This document shows positions 1-9,084 of a stretch of DNA of 28,954 nucleotides, piece by piece (position 1 is the first letter of the stretch; each line of letters begins with the position of its first letter). The notes below the pieces were generated by a model, which saw only the letters and a list, made by a program, of their open reading frames with translations, was not told the origin of the DNA and made no database searches. The DNA is from Roseiflexaceae bacterium UBA965. GTDB taxonomy: Bacteria; Chloroflexota; Chloroflexia; Chloroflexales; Roseiflexaceae. A program made the translations under genes and the position numbers. The stretch spans positions 1 through 28,954 of the forward strand of contig DBCF01000217.1 of NCBI GenBank assembly GCA_002292925.1, read 5' to 3'.

Positions 1-1
1 C

Positions 2-1048
2 GACTATCAATCGCCGACCGTGACGCCGGCGCATTTGCGGCTCAAGTTGGTGCGCGCACAAATTCCTAAACCGGGGTTGATTTTTGCGTTACCAGACGGG
101 AGTGCGGCGGTCATCGAACAGCGTGGGCGGATTGTGGCGTTGGCCGATGGCGGGGTGTGGCTCGACATGCAGTCACTGGTTGCCCAAAACAGCTCTGAAC
201 GTGGCTTGCTGGGTGTGGCAATCAGCCCCGATGCGGCTGCGGTATTTGTGAGTTATACCCAGACGAGCGATTTTGCGACGGTAGTGAGTCGTATGCCACT
301 AAATGCGGGAATCCCTGACCTCGCGCAAATCAAAGAAGTCATCACCATCCCGCAGCCATTTGCCAACCATAACGGTGGGCATATTGCGTTTGGTCCTGAC
401 GGGTTGCTCTATATCGGTACTGGTGATGGTGGGTCGGGTAATGATCCACAGCAAAATGGTCAAAATCCGCAGACATTGCTAGGCAAAATACTCCGCATCG
501 ATGTCAACGATCCTACGGTGGCATACAAAATTCCCGCTGGGCAACCGGTACAGGCCGATTGGTTACCCGAGATATGGGCGATTGGCTTGCGCAATCCGTG
601 GCGCTTTGGTTTTGACGGACAGTCACAGCTATTTATTGCCGATGTCGGCCAAAATCGCGTCGAAGAGCTCAATGTGCTGGCTGTGTCACAATTAGGCGGG
701 GCGAATTTTGGCTGGAGCGTGCGTGAAGGTAATGACTGTTTGATGGGTGAGGGGTGTTCGTCGTTGGGGATGACTGGCCCGGTAATCACGTACCCCCACA
801 CCGAGGGGCGGTGCTCGATTACGGGTGGGTTGTATGTGGCCAATCCAGCATTACCGTCACTTGATGATGCCTTGATTTATGCTGATTTTTGTGCGGGCAC
901 GATTTATCGCTATGATCGCATGCAAGGGCAAACCACCGTACTTGACACAAATATGTATATTTCTTCGTTTGGGAGTGATGGTGCGGGCAGGGTATATGTT
1001 GCCGATTATAATGGTGGCCAAGTATACGAATTAGTCGAAAATTCCTGA
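2..1048 (+). CDS. PQQ-dependent sugar dehydrogenase (glucose/sorbosone dehydrogenase family), 5'-truncated
   Basis: A six-bladed propeller enzyme of the soluble glucose / L-sorbosone dehydrogenase family, which oxidises aldose sugars with PQQ outside the cytoplasm. Family marks are visible in order: an opening 'PDGSAAVIEQRGRI' blade, 'NHNGGHIAFGPDG' followed by 'YIGTGDGG' (near 370-440), 'GLRNPWRFGFD' (near 585-620), 'GGANFGW' and a late 'TGGLYV' blade. The reading frame is open to the first base of the window. The GTG at 20 is therefore probably not the start, and the missing N-terminus would carry the export or lipoprotein signal. The protein ends at a TGA at 1048 and faces lon across a hairpin. 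The true substrate is not determined by sequence; many family members have no proven sugar. The family call is secure, the substrate is not. Confidence 0.85.
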   Translation, partial: DYQSPTVTPAHLRLKLVRAQIPKPGLIFALPDGSAAVIEQRGRIVALADGGVWLDMQSLVAQNSSERGLLGVAISPDAAAVFVSYTQTSDFATVVSRMPLNAGIPDLAQIKEVITIPQPFANHNGGHIAFGPDGLLYIGTGDGGSGNDPQQNGQNPQTLLGKILRIDVNDPTVAYKIPAGQPVQADWLPEIWAIGLRNPWRFGFDGQSQLFIADVGQNRVEELNVLAVSQLGGANFGWSVREGNDCLMGEGCSSLGMTGPVITYPHTEGRCSITGGLYVANPALPSLDDALIYADFCAGTIYRYDRMQGQTTVLDTNMYISSFGSDGAGRVYVADYNGGQVYELVENS

Positions 1049-1075
1049 GATTGAACACTAGCGAGAATATTTGCG

Positions 1076-1110
1076 ACACACGCACGGATAATTACTATCC
1101 GTGCGTGTGT
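1076..1110. terminator. Bidirectional hairpin between convergent genes
   Basis: Perfect 15-bp inverted repeat (arms ACACACGCACGGATA and its complement) with a 5-nt loop ATTAC. It sits 28 bases after the sugar dehydrogenase stop and 10 bases after the lon stop. The T-runs on either side are weak, so termination strength is uncertain, but position and symmetry fit a shared terminator. Confidence 0.65.
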
Positions 1111-1120
1111 GCGTTGGTGA

Positions 1121-3568
1121 TTAGGCGGTGACAAATGGGGCGGTAAGTGGGGTCACTGTCGCAAGGGGGAGCAACACCAAATCTAACACTTCGTCGAGGG
1201 TATCGACGGGAATAATGGTCATTTGGGCGCGGATATCGGCAGGGAGCTCATCGGCATCAATCAGGTTGCGCCGTGACAATACGATGGTGCGGATGCCGGT
1301 GCGGAAGGCGCCGAGGAGCTTTTCGCGGATGCCACCAACGGGGAGCACACGACCACGCAACGTGATTTCGCCGGTCATGGCGATATCATCACGCACCAGT
1401 CGCCCAGTGGCTGCCGAAGCCAAAGCCGATGCGAGGGTGATGCCTGCAGAAGGACCATCTTTGGGGACGGCACCGCCTGGGACATGGATGTGGATGGCGC
1501 GGCCTTCGAAGAAGTTGTCTGGAATGCCGAGGGCTTGACTGCGGCTTTTGATGCAGGTCAAGGCAGTTTCGGCGCTTTCGCGCATCACATCACCCAATTG
1601 CCCGGTAATGCGGAGCTCTTTGCCACCGGTCATGATATTGGCTTCGACATAGATGATATCGCCGCCTACTGCCGTCCACACCAAGCCGGTGGCGATACCG
1701 GGTTGGGCGATTTTTTCGCGGTCTTCGTTGAAAAAACGTGGTTGGCCGAGGGCGTTGATAAGCCAAGCCGTATCGACGACGACGGGTATCACCGTATCTG
1801 GGTGTTCTTCGAGGGTACGGGCCACTTTGCGGAGCACATTGCCGATTTGGCGTTCGAGACCACGCACACCAGATTCGCGGGTATAGCTGCGTACCAGCAT
1901 TTGCAAGGCCTCGGTAGTGATGGTGACATCACTGGCTTGCAAGGCGTTGGTGTGCAATTGTTTGATGATGAGGTGTTGATTGGCGATGGCGATTTTTTCG
2001 TCTTCGACATAGCTACTCAACTCGATGATTTCGAGGCGGTCACGCAACGCCATCGGAATGGTGTCGGCGGTATTGGCGGTGGCAATAAAAAAGACATTAC
2101 TCAAGTCAAACGGTACATTGAGGTAGTGATCGGTGAAGGTATTGTTTTGTTCGGGATCGAGCACTTCGAGCAAGGCCGAGGCTGGGTCGCCACGATAGTC
2201 GTTGCCCAACTTGTCGATTTCGTCGAGGAGCATGACGGGGTCGGCTGCCCCAGCGCGGCGTAATTCTTGAATGATACGGCCAGGCGCTGAGCCGATGTAG
2301 GTGCGACGGAAGCCACGAAGCTCGGCTTCGTCGCGTACACCACCGAGGCTCATCCGCACGAAGCTGCGACCGAGGGCTTTGGCAATTGACTGCCCGAGGC
2401 TGGTTTTGCCGACACCTGGGGGCCCAATCAACGCCAAAATCGGCTCGCGACTTCGCTCACCTGCACCTGCGGGCTGGGTCATCCGGCGCCGGCGCACGGC
2501 TAAGTATTCGAGGATGCGGTCTTTGACTTTGGTGAGGCCGTAGTGATCGGCATCGAGGACTGCTCGGGTGTGCGCCACATCGATGCTACTGCCACTCAGT
2601 TTGTGCCACGGCAAATCAGCCACCCATTCGAGATAGGTGCGGATGATTTGATGCTCGGGTGATGAATTGCCAATGCGTTGTAAGCGCGCTAATTCACGGT
2701 CAGCTTCTTTGCGGGCAGCCTCGGGCAAATTGGCTTCGCTCAAACGGGTTCGGAGCGCCTCAATGTCGTCGAGCTCTTCGGTATCTTCGCCAAGTTCTTT
2801 CTGGATGGCGCGGAGCTGTTGGCGCAAGTAGAATTCACGTTGTTGTTTGGCAGTGCCATCTTCGACTTCTTGGCGAATTCGCTGTTGTACTTGGAGTAGG
2901 TTGAGGAGCTTGCGATAGGCATCGCGCACAAACAGTAACCGCTCGCTGACATCAATGGTGGTCAGCAGTGTGATACGCTCTTCGAGGGTGTATTCTTGCG
3001 AGTAGCCCGTGTTGTCGGCAAGCTGACGGGGGTCTTCGATGTTGCGCACGAAGTTGCGGATTTCTTGGGGGATTTCGGAACGTAATTCGAGTACTGCGTC
3101 GATGGCCGCATGCACTTCCATTTTGAGTTGGGTAAACTCAGGGGTGACCTCGAAGGGTTCTTCGATGTCGACATAACGAGCAATGGCAACATCGCCAAAG
3201 ACTTCGACTTCGTGGATTTCGGCGCGACTCAGCCCACGGACCACGATACCGTTATTGCCACTAGGTCCAGGTAAGCGCCCGATTTGTTCGATACGCGCGA
3301 TGGTACCAATCGAAACTAATTCGGTTTGGTCACCGTCGTTGTTGGTCGTGCGGATGGCGAGGATGACGCGACGGTCGTATTGTTTGCTGGCCTCGGCAGC
3401 CGCTACAAATTCGTCGCTGAGGGGGATGCTGATTACCGTAAACGGCAGTACGACCGTTGCATTGAGGCTAATCAATGGTAATGTATGCGGAAGTACTTCG
3501 TGGGTTGGTACTGATACAGGCGTTTTTGGCAAATCTACGGGGGGAATGAATGTTAAATCATCACTCAT
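1121..3568 (-). CDS. lon: ATP-dependent Lon protease
   Basis: Cytosolic AAA+ serine protease that degrades misfolded and regulatory proteins. At 815 residues it has the normal length of bacterial LonA. Order of parts: N-terminal LON substrate-binding domain (about residues 25-225), a coiled-coil stretch containing 'REFYLRQQLRAIQKELGE', the AAA+ module with Walker A GPPGVGKT near residues 381-388 and Walker B 'VMLLDEIDKLG', then the protease domain. The catalytic dyad is Ser707 in 'KDGPSAGI' and Lys750 in 'REKLLGA'; the 43-residue spacing equals that of E. coli Lon. The N-domain is more divergent than the rest ('PLISLNATVVLP' in place of the usual 'PLRDTVVFP'). The gene appears monocistronic: a hairpin lies downstream and a consensus-like promoter about 65 bases upstream. 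No CIRCE-type heat-shock operator is visible. Confidence 0.96.
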   Translation of the reverse strand: MSDDLTFIPPVDLPKTPVSVPTHEVLPHTLPLISLNATVVLPFTVISIPLSDEFVAAAEASKQYDRRVILAIRTTNNDGDQTELVSIGTIARIEQIGRLPGPSGNNGIVVRGLSRAEIHEVEVFGDVAIARYVDIEEPFEVTPEFTQLKMEVHAAIDAVLELRSEIPQEIRNFVRNIEDPRQLADNTGYSQEYTLEERITLLTTIDVSERLLFVRDAYRKLLNLLQVQQRIRQEVEDGTAKQQREFYLRQQLRAIQKELGEDTEELDDIEALRTRLSEANLPEAARKEADRELARLQRIGNSSPEHQIIRTYLEWVADLPWHKLSGSSIDVAHTRAVLDADHYGLTKVKDRILEYLAVRRRRMTQPAGAGERSREPILALIGPPGVGKTSLGQSIAKALGRSFVRMSLGGVRDEAELRGFRRTYIGSAPGRIIQELRRAGAADPVMLLDEIDKLGNDYRGDPASALLEVLDPEQNNTFTDHYLNVPFDLSNVFFIATANTADTIPMALRDRLEIIELSSYVEDEKIAIANQHLIIKQLHTNALQASDVTITTEALQMLVRSYTRESGVRGLERQIGNVLRKVARTLEEHPDTVIPVVVDTAWLINALGQPRFFNEDREKIAQPGIATGLVWTAVGGDIIYVEANIMTGGKELRITGQLGDVMRESAETALTCIKSRSQALGIPDNFFEGRAIHIHVPGGAVPKDGPSAGITLASALASAATGRLVRDDIAMTGEITLRGRVLPVGGIREKLLGAFRTGIRTIVLSRRNLIDADELPADIRAQMTIIPVDTLDEVLDLVLLPLATVTPLTAPFVTA

Positions 3569-3633
3569 ATTCAGGTGCTCTTTCTGTAGTGTTATAAAAC
3601 CGGACGTGGTACCGTATCTGCACTACATTGGGT

Positions 3634-3662
3634 ATTATCCAAACTGTATATACTGGTGTCAA
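3634..3662 (-). promoter_or_regulatory. Probable sigma70-type promoter of lon
   Basis: Read on the minus strand: a perfect -35 TTGACA (3657-3662), a 17-base spacer, and -10 GATAAT (3634-3639). This is the best -35/-10 pair in the window. The start point would be near 3627, leaving a leader of about 58 bases before the lon ATG at 3568. Confidence 0.65.
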
Positions 3663-3747
3663 TGAAAAATCATTAAATCTAATGCAAGTCTAATAGGAAG
3701 CATGCGTCTCTTTTGGAAATTTGGGTATATGGCCATTGTGTAGTCGC

Positions 3748-3753
3748 TATAAT
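3748..3753 (+). promoter_or_regulatory. Candidate -10 box for the DUF3048 gene
   Basis: Perfect TATAAT (in context CGCTATAAT) 28 bases before the ATG at 3782. No convincing -35 hexamer lies at 16-18 bases; TTGGGT at 3721 is 21 bases away. A clear ribosome-binding site AAAGGA (3769-3774) lies 7 bases before the start. Confidence 0.45.
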
Positions 3754-3781
3754 GACAATAATTGTACGAAAGGACTAATAG

Positions 3782-4813
3782 ATGCGTACTCGTGTGCGAT
3801 TTTGGTGGGGATTGTTGGTGCTCATTGGCTTATATGCGATATCGATGGGGCAACCGGCACGTGCGGAGGAAGTGGTTGCGACATTGCCACGTGGTGGCGT
3901 CTATAATCATCCAATTACCGTAATGATTGATAATCATGTGGATGCAGTACCCCAAAGTGGTTTTCAACAAGCGGCCGTGGTATTTGAAGCCCTCGCTGAG
4001 GGTGGGATTACCCGTTTTATGATGGTATTTAATGGTGATGCATTTACCCCTACTGCCATTGGTCCGGTCCGGAGCACCCGGCTTTATTTTGGGCAATTAG
4101 CACTCGGCTTCAAAGCTGTCCATGTCCATGCTGGTGGCTCACCTCAAGGGCTCGCCTTGCTGGCAAATAGTACGCAAACCATCGATGTTGATGCCCTACG
4201 CCGTGGCAATGGTGGTCCGTTTTATCGGACAACGACCAATGTGGCGCCGCATAATTTGTTTACGAGTGCCAATGGGTTGCTGGCGCACATCGCCCAAAAA
4301 GGCGTTGGCCCGATACAACCGGCGAGCGTCGATGGCAATGGTGCACCGTTACCCGTTTCAGACCCCGATGTGGGCTATCTCTATCGCGATGATGGTGATG
4401 CGGCAGTCCGCCCTACAGGTCAACGGATTAGTTATTATTTTTTGAATCGCGCTACTGGGGCAACCTGGGTGTATGATCCGACCAGTAATAGTTATGGCCG
4501 CATGGTGAAGGGCAAAATCGCCCGTGATGCCAACACCAAAACACAAATCGCCGTCAAAAACGTGATTGTGATGGAAGTGCCAAGCCAGCGCATCATGGGC
4601 GATCCCAAGGGCCGCATGGATGTCGAAGTCGTCGGTAAAGGTCCTGCGGTAATCTATCAAGATGGATTGGTGTTTGATGTGGAATGGCGCAAAGAAACTG
4701 CCGAATCGCCCTTGCGGTTTTTTTATCTCGATGGCGTGACCGAAGTGAGCATGGTCCGTGGGCAAATGTGGATTGCGGTGTTGCCCACATTGACTCGCCT
4801 CAGCGTCAACTAA
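3782..4813 (+). CDS. Secreted DUF3048 domain protein (YerB-like)
   Basis: A 343-residue exported protein of the DUF3048 family, to which B. subtilis YerB belongs; the biochemical role of the family is not established. Residues 1-28 form a signal peptide: basic MRTRVR, a hydrophobic core, and an 'ARA' cleavage site before 'EE'. There is no lipobox cysteine, so it is probably released or periplasm-like rather than lipid-anchored. Family marks include 'NHPITVMIDNH', 'VFEALAEGGITRFM', 'IGPVRSTR' and 'HAGGSPQG' in the first half, and the C-terminal DUF3048_C part 'YDPTSNSYGR' to 'RGQMWIAVLP'. The ATG at 3782 follows a good AAAGGA site. It appears monocistronic, facing the glycosyltransferase gene across a hairpin. 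Confidence 0.88.
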   Translation: MRTRVRFWWGLLVLIGLYAISMGQPARAEEVVATLPRGGVYNHPITVMIDNHVDAVPQSGFQQAAVVFEALAEGGITRFMMVFNGDAFTPTAIGPVRSTRLYFGQLALGFKAVHVHAGGSPQGLALLANSTQTIDVDALRRGNGGPFYRTTTNVAPHNLFTSANGLLAHIAQKGVGPIQPASVDGNGAPLPVSDPDVGYLYRDDGDAAVRPTGQRISYYFLNRATGATWVYDPTSNSYGRMVKGKIARDANTKTQIAVKNVIVMEVPSQRIMGDPKGRMDVEVVGKGPAVIYQDGLVFDVEWRKETAESPLRFFYLDGVTEVSMVRGQMWIAVLPTLTRLSVN

Positions 4814-4848
4814 TACCCACAGTCTGACGAATCATCTGTTTTGGTATA

Positions 4849-4887
4849 CACCACCCCTACCAAGCTTCGTGCTTGATGGGGGTGGTG
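4849..4887. terminator. Bidirectional hairpin between DUF3048 and glycosyltransferase genes
   Basis: Long stem: CACCACCCC with CCAAGC pairs with GCTTG and GGGGTGGTG around a TTCG-type loop, with a small mismatch midway. It lies between two convergent stop codons (4813 and 4891). The flanking T-tracts are short. Confidence 0.65.
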
Positions 4888-4890
4888 CGG

Positions 4891-6831
4891 TTAGGGGGTT
4901 TTGATGGTAATGGGAAGTTGCCACGTGCCGTTGTCGCTGCCGCTGATAATCATGCGGGCACCGTCACTTGGTCGGAAAAAGCCCAACACGATCGTATAGT
5001 CACCGGCGGGGAGTGCCGATGTCGTCAAATCGGTATTGATGACAACGAGTTCACCGGCTGGCCAATCGGCAATCGGGAAGTCGCTCCGTGGTGGGTTGGC
5101 CCGTTCACTGATTTTGGTGCCATTGGCATCAAACAAATGCACAAACAACCACCAATTGGGCTCACTCACAGGGGTGTTGACCTTGAGGTATAGGTTCATA
5201 TTGAGGGTATTACCGCGCATTGGTAATTGGGTATTGGGGCTGAGTGGTGAGATCTGATTGCGTGGTTCGCCACGACCAAGCCGCACTCCCAGAATTTGCA
5301 CTCCATCACTGGTGGTAGTGGGTTGCCCGGCGGTAGCAAGCAAGTTGGTTGGGTCTTGGGTATAAATGTCGAATGCTTCGCCATTGCCACCGTACGAGCT
5401 ACTTGGGATTGACTGCAACAGGGTGAGGGTATCAGGAATTTGCAATTGTGCAAACTGGCTACGATTGATGACGAGTTGTTGCAACCCTGCTGTTTGCCAA
5501 ATCGCAATATCGCCGGTGTTGTTGATCGTGGCATCACAACTTGGGGTATTAGCGACGGTAATTGGTTCATAGGTACAAATATGTACCGCCCCTTGTGGTT
5601 GGGCGGCGGTGATGCTATCGATGGTGAGGAGGTTGTATGGGCGTTGCATGAATTGAAATTGGGCCACACTCGCCATGACTGGCTGACTAAACACGAACGC
5701 ACAGACGATGGCGATGCGCAGTGTGAGCGATGGTATCCAACGGCGTAGGTAATCAACGGACCAGTGGGTGCTATGGGCGATATACACCGCAGCATAGACC
5801 ACGAGCGGCATCAGGTTGCGCATATAGTGTCGTTCGCGTGACAAGAAAAACACGAGTTGGATGAGCATAAAAATAACCATGCCGATGTCAACGAGGCGTT
5901 TTTTGCGCAGTACAATAACCATACCAGTCAGGGTGGCGATGGTGCCGGTCAATAACCAGCCTTCGTGCTGGAAGAACCAGACATAATACGTCCAATCCCA
6001 CGGTTTGAAGTTGGGGTCTGGGCGACTATAGTGCGAAATCTGTGAATCAAGATTGGCGCGGATTTCGTTGATTGACCAAAAAATCCCTGGTGTGGTGACA
6101 AAAAAACCAATTAACGTGCCCGCCCCAATAATGGCACCGTTGCGGATGAGGTTGCGCCAGTCACGTTGGGTGACGAGTGGCCATTGCATGAGGGCGGGGA
6201 TGAGGACAGCTGCGGCAAGGTTGTATTTGGTGCCTGTCGCAAGCCCACACATCAGCGCTACAATCCAGAGTTGGCGGGTAGTAGGTGTAAGCGAATATTG
6301 CCAACAACTCCCCATAATGAGAAATGTGAAAAGTCCCACCATAATGTCAGGGGTGATGAAGCCACTTTGTTCTTGGTGGAACGGGAGCAACGTTAACCAA
6401 ACGGCTGCGACGATGGTGGCCCACCCCAGTTGATATTGGCGAGTATGCCAATATGCGGCAATGATACCTGCAAGCCCGACGAGTATCATGGTGATGCGGC
6501 CATGCACAAATGGGGAGCTCACGAGGGTGATGCGGTCGGTGGCACGGCTCATAACTGCAGGGTCAATCGGGGTAAAGAGTTGGCCGATCCAGACACCTAC
6601 AAAGGTGACATAGACGGACAAATGAGGGCGGTCAAAATTGTTGGGAATCCACGAACGATTGCGCAACATGTCGAATAACATGTTGATGACATAGGGCTCG
6701 TCTGGTTGGGGCGTATAGGGCAAGGCAAAATAAACCATCGGCCAGCGCAACACCGTTGCGACAATGATGATGATGCCGAGGGTGATATGGTACACATAGC
6801 GTTGCCATAATTGTCGAATTGCATGTATCAT
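4891..6831 (-). CDS. GT39/ArnT-like integral membrane glycosyltransferase
   Basis: A 646-residue polytopic membrane protein resembling the dolichyl/undecaprenyl-phosphate-sugar glycosyltransferases (GT39, PMT_2, ArnT). These enzymes move a sugar from a lipid carrier to an acceptor on the outer face of the membrane. The first transmembrane helix (about residues 14-35) is followed by the acidic loop 'PDEPYV' with Asp44-Glu45, the position of the catalytic acid pair in this superfamily. About ten further hydrophobic helices follow to about residue 400. The last ~240 residues are not membrane-spanning and look like an external beta-sandwich ('QILGVRLGRGEPR', 'LFVHLFDANG', 'GDYTIVLGFF'). The acceptor and the sugar cannot be read from the sequence. 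No strong ribosome-binding site precedes the ATG at 6831. Confidence 0.8.
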   Translation of the reverse strand: MIHAIRQLWQRYVYHITLGIIIIVATVLRWPMVYFALPYTPQPDEPYVINMLFDMLRNRSWIPNNFDRPHLSVYVTFVGVWIGQLFTPIDPAVMSRATDRITLVSSPFVHGRITMILVGLAGIIAAYWHTRQYQLGWATIVAAVWLTLLPFHQEQSGFITPDIMVGLFTFLIMGSCWQYSLTPTTRQLWIVALMCGLATGTKYNLAAAVLIPALMQWPLVTQRDWRNLIRNGAIIGAGTLIGFFVTTPGIFWSINEIRANLDSQISHYSRPDPNFKPWDWTYYVWFFQHEGWLLTGTIATLTGMVIVLRKKRLVDIGMVIFMLIQLVFFLSRERHYMRNLMPLVVYAAVYIAHSTHWSVDYLRRWIPSLTLRIAIVCAFVFSQPVMASVAQFQFMQRPYNLLTIDSITAAQPQGAVHICTYEPITVANTPSCDATINNTGDIAIWQTAGLQQLVINRSQFAQLQIPDTLTLLQSIPSSSYGGNGEAFDIYTQDPTNLLATAGQPTTTSDGVQILGVRLGRGEPRNQISPLSPNTQLPMRGNTLNMNLYLKVNTPVSEPNWWLFVHLFDANGTKISERANPPRSDFPIADWPAGELVVINTDLTTSALPAGDYTIVLGFFRPSDGARMIISGSDNGTWQLPITIKTP

Positions 6832-6856
6832 AGAGCGGACTCAATCTGATGTAACA

Positions 6857-6876
6857 AGAGCTTGCTCTATTATAGT
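6857..6876. promoter_or_regulatory. Divergent promoter region with small palindrome
   Basis: The 97-base gap between two divergent genes holds TATAAT on the minus strand (6870-6875), overlapping TATTAT/TATAGT on the plus strand. Directly next to it is a 12-base palindrome-like AGAGC-TT-GCTCT (6857-6868), which could be an operator. No good -35 boxes were found, so this is a weak call. Confidence 0.35.
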
Positions 6877-6928
6877 AAACATTCGTCATGGATGGATATG
6901 TGGAGTAGGCGATGCCAAGGAGGCTATG

Positions 6929-7765
6929 ATGCGTTTAGGTGGTCCACTATTTGGGAAGTATGATTCCCCCGAAGCATGGTTAGCCGAATTAGCCCAATTA
7001 GGTTATCGGGCTGCCTATTGTCCGATTGATGAAAAAGCGAGTGCGGCCACCGTGACGCGCTTTCGTCAGGCGGCAGCAGCCGCTGACGTGGTGATTGCCG
7101 AGGTGGGCGCGTGGAGCAATCCACTGGCCACAGACGATGTGACCCGCCGCGCCGCAATCACTTTTTGTCAAGAGCGGTTAGCGCTCGCAGATGCGATTGG
7201 TGCCCGTTGTTGTGTCAATATTGCCGGGTCACGGGGCAGTGAATGGGACGGCCCCGATGCGGCTAATTACACCGCTGACACCTTTGCGTTGATTGTCGAT
7301 AGTGTGCGCACGATTATCGATGCCGTCAAGCCAACGCAGAGTTTTTATACTCTCGAAACAATGCCATGGATGTACCCTGATTCCCCCGAAGTCTATGTCG
7401 AACTCATCAAAGCCATCGATCGTCCTCAATTTGCAGTGCATTTTGACCCCATCAATATGATGAACAGTGTGCCACGGTTTTATCAGCATCGGGAATTTGT
7501 GCAACAATGTGTGGATTTGTTGGGACCCATGATCAAAAGCTGCCACATCAAAGATATGCGGATTGACCGCCCGTTCGTAGTGGCACTGCGTGAAACAGCC
7601 CCAGGGCTGGGGATGCTCGATTATGTGGCGATTTTGCGAATTTTGGCGACGTTGGACGTCGATACTCCCTTGATGCTCGAACACCTCGCCGAAGCCCACG
7701 AATACACTGCTGCTGCCCAATATGTGCGTGATGCGGCAGCGACTGCCAGATTGGTATGGCGGTAG
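6929..7765 (+). CDS. Sugar phosphate isomerase/epimerase-like TIM barrel protein
   Basis: A 278-residue protein of the xylose isomerase-like / AP-endonuclease-2 TIM-barrel superfamily. Metal-ligand type positions expected at barrel strand ends are visible in order: 'YTLETMPW' (Glu), 'AVHFDPINM' (Asp and His), 'SCHIKDMRID' (His and Asp) and 'LMLEHL' (Glu). Such enzymes isomerise or epimerise sugars, sugar acids or inositol derivatives with a divalent metal; the substrate is not known here. Two ATGs lie side by side at 6926 and 6929. The second is preferred because the strong AAGGAGG site (6917-6923) is 5 bases from it but only 2 from the first. It is alone on its strand and ends at a strong terminator. 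Confidence 0.8.
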   Translation: MRLGGPLFGKYDSPEAWLAELAQLGYRAAYCPIDEKASAATVTRFRQAAAAADVVIAEVGAWSNPLATDDVTRRAAITFCQERLALADAIGARCCVNIAGSRGSEWDGPDAANYTADTFALIVDSVRTIIDAVKPTQSFYTLETMPWMYPDSPEVYVELIKAIDRPQFAVHFDPINMMNSVPRFYQHREFVQQCVDLLGPMIKSCHIKDMRIDRPFVVALRETAPGLGMLDYVAILRILATLDVDTPLMLEHLAEAHEYTAAAQYVRDAAATARLVWR

Positions 7766-7782
7766 GATCGGGGTACAAAAAA

Positions 7783-7820
7783 CGCCGTGTAGTGGGTTCG
7801 TAATAACCCACTACACGGCG
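7783..7820. terminator. Strong bidirectional terminator
   Basis: Perfect 16-bp stem (arm CGCCGTGTAGTGGGTT) with a 6-base loop. Six A residues (7777-7782) give a U-run for minus-strand transcripts; CTTTATG follows on the plus side. It separates two convergent genes. Confidence 0.9.
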
Positions 7821-7833
7821 CTTTATGTTGGTG

Positions 7834-9006
7834 TCAAAGTTTGATGATTTTTTTGACGGCTTCGATGAGTCGGTCACCATCGTTGGGGGTGTTGTAGGCT
7901 TGGATGGCCACCCGCAAAAAGGTGTGATCATGCCATTTTACAACGGGGATTTCGATTTGGAATTCTTCCCACAAGCGGTGATAGTGGTATTGCTCGCCAG
8001 TAGGGACGGGGCAGAGTGCCATTTGATTCCACCACAAATTGGATTCGTCAGAAACGGGGGTGAGCCCAGTAATGCCGGCAAATTCTTGGCGAATTTGTGA
8101 GCCCAACGCATGACAAGCGGCACGTACAGCCGGCCAGTTGTGCGTGTGTTGGAATTCGATGGCGGCGGGTACAGCCAGCCACGGGGCGGGGTCGTTGGTA
8201 CCGACATTTTCGTATAAGTTGGTGAAACGACTACCAGTTTGGGTGTGGCGGCTCAAATTCCAGCTACACACAAAGGGTTCGAGCATATCTTGTTTGTCGC
8301 GACGGGCATACAAAAAGCCGGCACCTTTGGGGGCACACAGCCATTTGTGACAGTTGGCGGCATAAAAGTCGGGATCGAGGGCGGTCAAATCGAGGTCGAT
8401 ATGTCCGGGCACGTGGGCACCGTCGATGATGGTCAAAATCCCGGCAGCGCGGGCGCGCTTGATGATTTCGGCAATCGGGAAGATGAGGGCGGTAGCCGAG
8501 GTGATGTGACTAATCGAGATGGCCTTGGTGTTGGGGGTGACACCAGCCCAGAAGTGTTCGATGAAGGCTTCGGGGGTGGTCATGGGGATGGGTACTTCGC
8601 GGTAGACGATTTTGCCACCGTAGCGTTTGAGGTGATATTCCCAGGTATTGTTGATGGCACCGTATTCGTGGTCGGTGGTGAGGATTTCGTCATCGGGGCC
8701 AAAGCGCAACGAGTTGATGACGATATTCATGCCATAGGTGATATTGGGCACAAACACCACATCATCGGCGTCTGCATTAACAAATTTGCCGAGGGCAGCC
8801 CGGGCTTCGGCGAGCAGTGGTAACCGGCGGCGTCCAAAGAAATGCACCGGCTCTGATTCGAGCTCATCTTGCCATTTGCGATAGGCGGCGATGACGGGGC
8901 GAGGGCAAGCACCAAAGCTACCGTGATTGAGGAATACAATGTCGCGGCGCAGGTTGAATTGACTGGCTAAATCGGGCAACGGCAATGTGAGTACAGGCGT
9001 CGTCAT
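7834..9006 (-). CDS. Class V aminotransferase-fold PLP enzyme (isopenicillin N epimerase-like)
   Basis: A 390-residue fold-type I PLP enzyme of the class V group related to isopenicillin N epimerase and cysteine desulfurases. The N-terminal 'FLNHGSFGACPRPV' and 'YGMNIVINSLRFGPDDEILTT' are typical of the epimerase-like branch. The cofactor-binding lysine is Lys221 in 'NCHKWLCAPKGAGFL', and 'IIDGAHVPGHIDLDL' carries the Asp and His that hold the PLP ring. Known members act as racemases, lyases or transaminases on amino acids; a beta-lactam role is not implied because no NRPS or related gene is near. The ATG at 9006 is chosen over an upstream in-frame ATG (9063): it follows AAGGAA at about 7 bases and matches the family N-terminus. 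Confidence 0.85.
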   Translation of the reverse strand: MTTPVLTLPLPDLASQFNLRRDIVFLNHGSFGACPRPVIAAYRKWQDELESEPVHFFGRRRLPLLAEARAALGKFVNADADDVVFVPNITYGMNIVINSLRFGPDDEILTTDHEYGAINNTWEYHLKRYGGKIVYREVPIPMTTPEAFIEHFWAGVTPNTKAISISHITSATALIFPIAEIIKRARAAGILTIIDGAHVPGHIDLDLTALDPDFYAANCHKWLCAPKGAGFLYARRDKQDMLEPFVCSWNLSRHTQTGSRFTNLYENVGTNDPAPWLAVPAAIEFQHTHNWPAVRAACHALGSQIRQEFAGITGLTPVSDESNLWWNQMALCPVPTGEQYHYHRLWEEFQIEIPVVKWHDHTFLRVAIQAYNTPNDGDRLIEAVKKIIKL

Positions 9007-9042
9007 AGATAGATTCCTTTTGAATAGTAGTGCGTGCAGACG

Positions 9043-9073
9043 AGTATACCAGACATTACGCATGCCATATCAA
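9043..9073 (-). promoter_or_regulatory. Probable extended -10 promoter of the class V aminotransferase gene
   Basis: Minus strand: TGGTATACT (9043-9051; extended TGN plus -10 TATACT), with TTGATA (9068-9073) 19 bases upstream as a possible -35. The predicted start lies about 30 bases before the ATG. Confidence 0.5.
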
Positions 9074-9084
9074 AAGTAGGTGCA

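Noticed and set aside
1484..2263. Long open frame (259 codons) on the plus strand inside lon
   Set aside because: It is antisense to a clear, full-length Lon with intact catalytic motifs; the composition reflects the codon bias of lon and no family is recognised.
4837..4848. TTTTGGTATACA resembling the extended -10 motif on the plus strand
   Set aside because: It lies between two convergent genes and would fire antisense into the glycosyltransferase gene; likely chance next to the terminator.
8239..8823. Glycine/valine/aspartate-rich plus-strand frame opposite the class V aminotransferase
   Set aside because: Antisense shadow of a conserved PLP enzyme; low-complexity composition.
7834..9006. 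Beta-lactam biosynthesis role suggested by isopenicillin N epimerase similarity
   Set aside because: No NRPS, isopenicillin synthase or related gene is nearby; the family is broad.
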